DNA of 9,877 bases from Deltaproteobacteria bacterium (GTDB lineage: Bacteria > Desulfobacterota > Desulfobacteria > Desulfobacterales > ETH-SRB1), in contig DAOURZ010000027.1 in the NCBI GenBank assembly GCA_030627475.1, positions 1 to 9,877 on the forward strand, given 5' to 3'. Below the pieces are notes generated by a model. That model was given only the letters and a program-made list of their open reading frames with translations, was not told where the DNA came from and made no database searches. Positions 6,592 through 9,877 of the stretch are shown one piece after another. Every line of letters begins with the position of its first letter. The first letter of the stretch is position 1. The position numbers and the translations under genes were made by a program.

Positions 6592-6870
6592 TTGGCAACT
6601 ATCTTGCTATTTATATTACCTTTTGCAGCAGGTCTCGGACTTGGGATATTTTACTTCGGCGGCCTCTGGTTAACAGTGCGGCGACTCCCGGCGGCGCAAC
6701 ATCCTGTTCTTTTAAGCTTTTGCAGTTTATTCTGCCGTATGGTGGCGGTTCTGACCGGCTTTTATTTTGTTATGGACGGTCATTGGCTGCGGCTGATTGT
6801 TTGCATGTCGGGTTTTTTGGGAATGCGTAGCATCCTTGTGCGTCTATGGGGTCCGGATAAATGCATATAA
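6592..6870 (+). CDS. atpR: N-ATPase accessory membrane subunit AtpR
   Basis: A 92-residue integral membrane protein found only in N-type ATPase operons. Three hydrophobic segments can be seen at about residues 2-22, 38-60 and 64-84. The block GGLWLTVRRLP (23-33), with Arg30 and Arg31, and further Arg49, Arg67, Arg79 and Arg84 in or at membrane segments, match the AtpR family (alternate F1/F0 ATPase small subunit 2). Published analysis of N-ATPases suggested that the AtpR arginines may interact with the extra glutamate of the c subunit, perhaps during ring assembly; this is not shown here. Start is a TTG with AGGAG 10 bases upstream. The 3' end overlaps atpB by 10 bases. Its usual partner atpQ is not upstream. 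The family call is firm because of the RR block and the gene context. Confidence 0.87.
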   Translation: MATILLFILPFAAGLGLGIFYFGGLWLTVRRLPAAQHPVLLSFCSLFCRMVAVLTGFYFVMDGHWLRLIVCMSGFLGMRSILVRLWGPDKCI

Positions 6871-7577
6871 CTCCTGATAGTTTAATTATTTTTCAATGGG
6901 GTAATGTTTCACTGAATGCAACCATTTTCTTTACATGGTGCGTAATGGTTTTGATGGTTGTTGGCTCCTGGTTAATAACCCGAAAGCTTTCCACGGAAAC
7001 CCATTTGTCTCGATGGCAGAACCTGATTGAAGTTCTGGTGACCGGTATGAGAGATGAGATCCGCGACATCAGCGGCCAGGACCCGGGCAGGTACCTTTCT
7101 TTTGTGGGCACGCTCTTCTTGTTTATAGCTGTTTCGAATCTTCTTGGCATTATTCCCGGTTATGTGCCGCCCACAGGCTCTTTTTCAACCACGGCAGCGC
7201 TTGCCCTGTGCGTTTTTGTAGCTATTCCCATCTATGGCGTTTCCCAAAAAGGCCTTTCCTACTTCAAACAGTACATTGAGCCCTCTATGTTTATGCTGCC
7301 GTTCAATATTATCGGAGAGATATCACGCACTTTTGCAATGGCAGTTCGATTATTTGGAAACATTATGAGCGGTACGATTATCGCTGCCATCCTGCTTTCC
7401 ATTGCGCCTCTTATCTTTCCGGTTCTCATGCAGGTTTTAGGACTTTTGATCGGATTAATCCAGGCATATATTTTCGCAATCCTGGCTATGGTATACATAG
7501 CTGCCGCAACCCGTGTGCAGCGCCCGAAAGAAAAAGCCGAACGGCAAAGCGAAAAAGGAGATTTGTTAAATGGATAA
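6861..7577 (+). CDS. atpB: ATP synthase Fo subunit a (N-type)
   Basis: The membrane stator that forms the two ion half-channels against the c ring. The 238-residue protein has five or six hydrophobic segments. NLLGIIPGYVPPTGSFSTT at about 93-111 is the usual subunit a loop. The essential arginine is Arg163 in AVRLFGN, preceded by GEISR at 152-156; the last helix has LIGLIQAYIFAIL with Gln201. The protein ends in a charged tail (RPKEKAERQSEKG) beyond the last helix. The ATG at 6861 has only a weak GGGG 9 bases upstream and lies inside the end of atpR, so translation is probably coupled. It overlaps atpE by 8 bases. The length and RLFGN motif leave little doubt. Confidence 0.95.
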   Translation: MHITPDSLIIFQWGNVSLNATIFFTWCVMVLMVVGSWLITRKLSTETHLSRWQNLIEVLVTGMRDEIRDISGQDPGRYLSFVGTLFLFIAVSNLLGIIPGYVPPTGSFSTTAALALCVFVAIPIYGVSQKGLSYFKQYIEPSMFMLPFNIIGEISRTFAMAVRLFGNIMSGTIIAAILLSIAPLIFPVLMQVLGLLIGLIQAYIFAILAMVYIAAATRVQRPKEKAERQSEKGDLLNG

Positions 7578-7848
7578 TGTTAGCATTATTGGAGCCGTGT
7601 CTATTATTGCTTCCGGACTGACCATGGCCATCGGTTCAATCGGTTCCGCTTTGGGAGAAGCGCGGGCGTTGGCCCAGGCGTTGAGTTCTATTGCTCAGCA
7701 GCCTGATGAGACCAATAATATTACCCGAACCCTTTTTGTGGGTATGGCTATGGTGGAATCTACCGCAATTTACTGCTTTGTAGTATCCATGATTCTGATT
7801 TTTGCCAATCCCTTCTGGGAGCATGTTGTATCCAGGGCAGGAGGATAA
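7570..7848 (+). CDS. atpE: ATP synthase Fo subunit c (N-type, double glutamate)
   Basis: The proteolipid that makes the rotating ion ring. It has 92 residues in two membrane helices with a polar loop at about 43-50. The ion-binding carboxylate is Glu63 in VESTAIY; Ser64, Thr65 and Tyr68 line up with the Na+-coordinating residues of Ilyobacter tartaricus c. Helix 1 has Glu30 at the place of the Ilyobacter Gln32, which gives two carboxylates per subunit and is the hallmark of N-ATPase c subunits. The glycine-rich packing motif is altered to SIGSALGEA (23-31). The loop reads QQP rather than the usual RQP. Na+ use was predicted for this type, but the Burkholderia pseudomallei N-ATPase c17 ring was measured as H+ specific, so the ion cannot be fixed from sequence. 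A strong AGGAG at 7556 sets the start, inside the end of atpB. Confidence 0.95.
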   Translation: MDNVSIIGAVSIIASGLTMAIGSIGSALGEARALAQALSSIAQQPDETNNITRTLFVGMAMVESTAIYCFVVSMILIFANPFWEHVVSRAGG

Positions 7849-7851
7849 CCT

Positions 7852-8622
7852 GTGCTTATTGACTGGTTTACCGTGATTGCCCAGATCATTAATTTCCTTG
7901 TGCTCGTATACCTGCTCAAACGTTTTCTTTACGGCCCGATTATCATGGCCATGGACGAACGAGCAAAAAAAATCGCTCTTAGCCTGGAAGGGGCCAGAAA
8001 AAAAAAAGATGAGGCCAACCTGGAGGCAAAAGACTATCGCAGAAAAAACAGGGAAATTGATGAACACCGCGAAGAGATGTTTTCTCAGATCAAGGAAGAA
8101 GCGGATGTCCGCCGAAAAAATCTCATAAACGAAGCCCGCAACCAGGTTGATGCCGGCAGGACCAAGTGGTATGAGGCGATCCGGAAAGAGAAAGAATCAT
8201 TTCTTCAGGACCTGCGCCGTCGGGCAGGAAAACATACTTGCGCTATTTCCCGCCGGGTCTTAAAGGATATGGCAAATGTTGACCTGGAAGATCACATCAT
8301 ACATATCTTCATTGAAAGGCTTCTGAGTCTTAACAAGGATGAGATAGAAGCGCTTAAGAAATCCATACATCAATTACCACAAAAAATCAGGGTTCGCAGT
8401 GCTTTTGAAATTCCGAAAAAAATGGCCGGAAAAGTTATTGAAGTTCTGCGGAATCAGGCAAACGGCCATGTTGATGTGCAGTTTGAGGTTTCACCGGATA
8501 TTATATGCGGCATTGAATTGAAATTCCCAGGCAGCAAAATATCGTGGAATATGGATGATTATCTAAAAACCCTTGAAGAGAGTTTCCTTGCAGCGCTTGA
8601 GAATAAAGCAGAAAAAAGCTGA
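7852..8622 (+). CDS. atpF: ATP synthase subunit b, long N-type form with delta-like C-terminal part
   Basis: Forms the peripheral stalk joining the membrane part to F1. One membrane helix spans about residues 4-27. A long charged, Lys/Glu/Arg-rich coiled coil follows from about 33 to 140. The C-terminal 100 residues carry SAFEIP (183-188), [11 protein letters not shown] (213-223) and [12 protein letters not shown] (231-242), a pattern like the end of subunit delta. At 256 residues it is about 100 longer than an ordinary b subunit, matching the alternate-ATPase b family, in which this extension replaces the separate atpH gene; indeed none lies between atpF and atpA. Translation starts at GTG with GGAGG at 7840-7844, 7 bases upstream, only 3 bases after atpE. 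It ends in an ATGA overlap with the next start. Confident. Confidence 0.93.
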   Translation: MLIDWFTVIAQIINFLVLVYLLKRFLYGPIIMAMDERAKKIALSLEGARKKKDEANLEAKDYRRKNREIDEHREEMFSQIKEEADVRRKNLINEARNQVDAGRTKWYEAIRKEKESFLQDLRRRAGKHTCAISRRVLKDMANVDLEDHIIHIFIERLLSLNKDEIEALKKSIHQLPQKIRVRSAFEIPKKMAGKVIEVLRNQANGHVDVQFEVSPDIICGIELKFPGSKISWNMDDYLKTLEESFLAALENKAEKS

Positions 8623-9877
8623 TGAAAAAGAAGATGACAGAGAATAACACAACACTGAAATCATTTTTAGATGACACATTCACGCTTTTTGACGGCGTTC
8701 TTGAGAACCACAGACCGGAGCTGAAAAGCCGTGAGGTGGGTACGGTAATCTCTATCGGCCAAGGCATTGCACGGGTGGATGGTTTGCCATCAGTCAGATC
8801 AGAGGAACTGGTCCGCTTTTCCGGAGATATCTATGGTATGGTTTTTAATATTGATGTTTCAGAAATAGGGGTTATTCTTTTTAGCGAAAGTGACGAACTG
8901 AAGGCTGGTTCCGAGGTAAGAAGCACCGGGCGAGTTCTGGATGTGCCGGTAGGGGATGCCCTGATCGGCCGCTTCGTGGATCCCATGGGCCGCTCTCTGG
9001 ACAATCTGGGCACTATTCGTACTTCCGAGCGACGCCCTGTTGAACGGCAAGCCCCTGAGATTATGGACCGTTCTCCTGTGACAGTCCCGCTTCAAACCGG
9101 ACTTAAGGTAGTAGACGCATTAATTCCGGTTGGTCGCGGCCAGCGGGAGCTCATTCTTGGTGACAGACAAACAGGCAAGACAGCAATTGCGCTGGATACG
9201 ATGATTAACCAGAAAGATAAAAATGTTATTTGTATCTACTGTGCCATTGGTCAGAGAAGCTCATCTGTAGCAAAACTCATTAACGATCTTCGCAAATACG
9301 GCGCCATGAGCTACTCTATCGTTGTGGTAGCTGAAGGAGAAAGCCCTCCGGGGTTGAAGTTCATTGCACCTTATGCGGCAACTGCCATGGCGGAATATTT
9401 TATGGAACAGGGACAAGACGTGTTGATCATATACGATGATCTGACACGTCATGCCAGGGCATATCGGGAGGTTTCGCTTTTGCTGCGTCGTCCTCCCGGC
9501 AGGGAGGCCTTTCCTGGCGACATATTCTATATCCATTCCAGACTCCTTGAACGCGCAACCCATCTCCGTGAAGAACTCGGCGGCGGTTCTTTGACAGCCC
9601 TGCCCATCGTGGAAACAGAGGCTCAAAACATATCCTCATATATCCCAACAAACATCATCTCAATCACTGACGGCCAGATATATCTTTCTCCTGACCTCTT
9701 TCAAAAAGGTATTCTCCCGGCTGTAGATGTCGGAAAATCAGTATCCAGAGTTGGCGGAAAAACACAGCTCGCCGCATATCGAGCCGTTGCCGGCGATTTG
9801 CGCCTTTCCTATTCGCAGTTCGAGGAACTGGAGACATTTTCACGTTTTGGAACACGTTTGGATGAGGAAACACGCAA
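8622..9877 (+). CDS. atpA: ATP synthase F1 subunit alpha (N-type), 3'-truncated by window end
   Basis: The nucleotide-binding but non-catalytic subunit of the F1 head. The visible 418 codons run from the beta-barrel domain (about 30-100) through the nucleotide-binding domain. Walker A is GDRQTGKT at residues 180-187; Walker B is DVLIIYDD from residue 266. AIGQRSSS has Gln211 where catalytic beta subunits carry Glu, which marks it as alpha. [31 protein letters not shown] and [13 protein letters not shown] complete the family pattern. About 90 residues of a typical alpha (near 500-510) remain outside. The ATG at 8622 overlaps the atpF stop as ATGA; a second in-frame ATG at 8634 has the better purine-rich lead (AAAAAGAAG), so the true start may be either. 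N-type assignment rests on the neighbouring genes. The usual next gene, atpG, would be beyond the edge. Confidence 0.95.
   Translation, partial: MKKKMTENNTTLKSFLDDTFTLFDGVLENHRPELKSREVGTVISIGQGIARVDGLPSVRSEELVRFSGDIYGMVFNIDVSEIGVILFSESDELKAGSEVRSTGRVLDVPVGDALIGRFVDPMGRSLDNLGTIRTSERRPVERQAPEIMDRSPVTVPLQTGLKVVDALIPVGRGQRELILGDRQTGKTAIALDTMINQKDKNVICIYCAIGQRSSSVAKLINDLRKYGAMSYSIVVVAEGESPPGLKFIAPYAATAMAEYFMEQGQDVLIIYDDLTRHARAYREVSLLLRRPPGREAFPGDIFYIHSRLLERATHLREELGGGSLTALPIVETEAQNISSYIPTNIISITDGQIYLSPDLFQKGILPAVDVGKSVSRVGGKTQLAAYRAVAGDLRLSYSQFEELETFSRFGTRLDEETR

Noticed and set aside
6585..6830. 81-residue frame starting at TTG 6585, overlapping atpR
   Set aside because: It has no family-like features and is out of frame with atpR, whose arginine-containing membrane motifs are clear in the frame of 6592.

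Overview
The window reads almost entirely on the + strand and looks like the chromosome of a Gram-negative anaerobic bacterium, most likely a sulfate-reducing deltaproteobacterium (Desulfobacterota, Desulfobacteraceae-like). This rests on the mix of a PlsB acyltransferase, a periplasmic family 5 solute-binding protein, a MurU/AmgK peptidoglycan-recycling enzyme, an alternate N-type ATPase and many short intergenic repeats. No 16S rRNA or other taxonomic marker is present, so the assignment is an inference.

Layout. At 1-1487 is the C-terminal two thirds of PlsB (glycerol-3-phosphate acyltransferase), cut by the window edge inside its HxxxxD motif. The 153-base gap after it is packed with repeats: a large imperfect hairpin (REP-like) flanked by degenerate 7-base units. 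At 1641-3416 is a single-chain fusion of a MurU-like nucleotidyltransferase and an AmgK-like sugar kinase, overlapping by 41 bases a plant-type dihydrodipicolinate reductase (dapB-like, 3376-4209). A perfect heptamer tandem repeat (five CAGGAGT units) fills most of the gap before a secreted YejA/OppA-type peptide-binding protein (4285-6039) that has no transporter genes beside it. At 6064-6208 lies a ~145-base MITE-like imperfect palindrome, followed by a small SEC-C zinc-motif protein (6258-6545).

From 6592 to the right edge runs a tightly packed operon for an N-type (alternate F-type) ATPase: atpR, atpB (a), atpE (c), atpF (long b with a delta-like C-terminus) and atpA (alpha, cut by the window end). 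Genes overlap or are a few bases apart. The c subunit carries the extra helix-1 glutamate seen in N-ATPases plus the ES/T/Y residues of Na+-type binding sites. The customary first three genes, atpD, atpC and atpQ (beta, epsilon, AtpQ), are not upstream; the SEC-C gene sits in their place.

Functionally, the left half serves envelope building and recycling (phospholipid acylation, MurNAc salvage, meso-diaminopimelate/lysine precursor synthesis, peptide capture), while the right half is a membrane energy-coupling machine. Hand-counted sample lines show roughly 30-45% G+C left of 6590 and 40-58% in the atp genes, in line with the known lateral mobility of N-ATPase operons. I found no tRNA, rRNA, CRISPR array, intact insertion sequence or clear intrinsic terminator.
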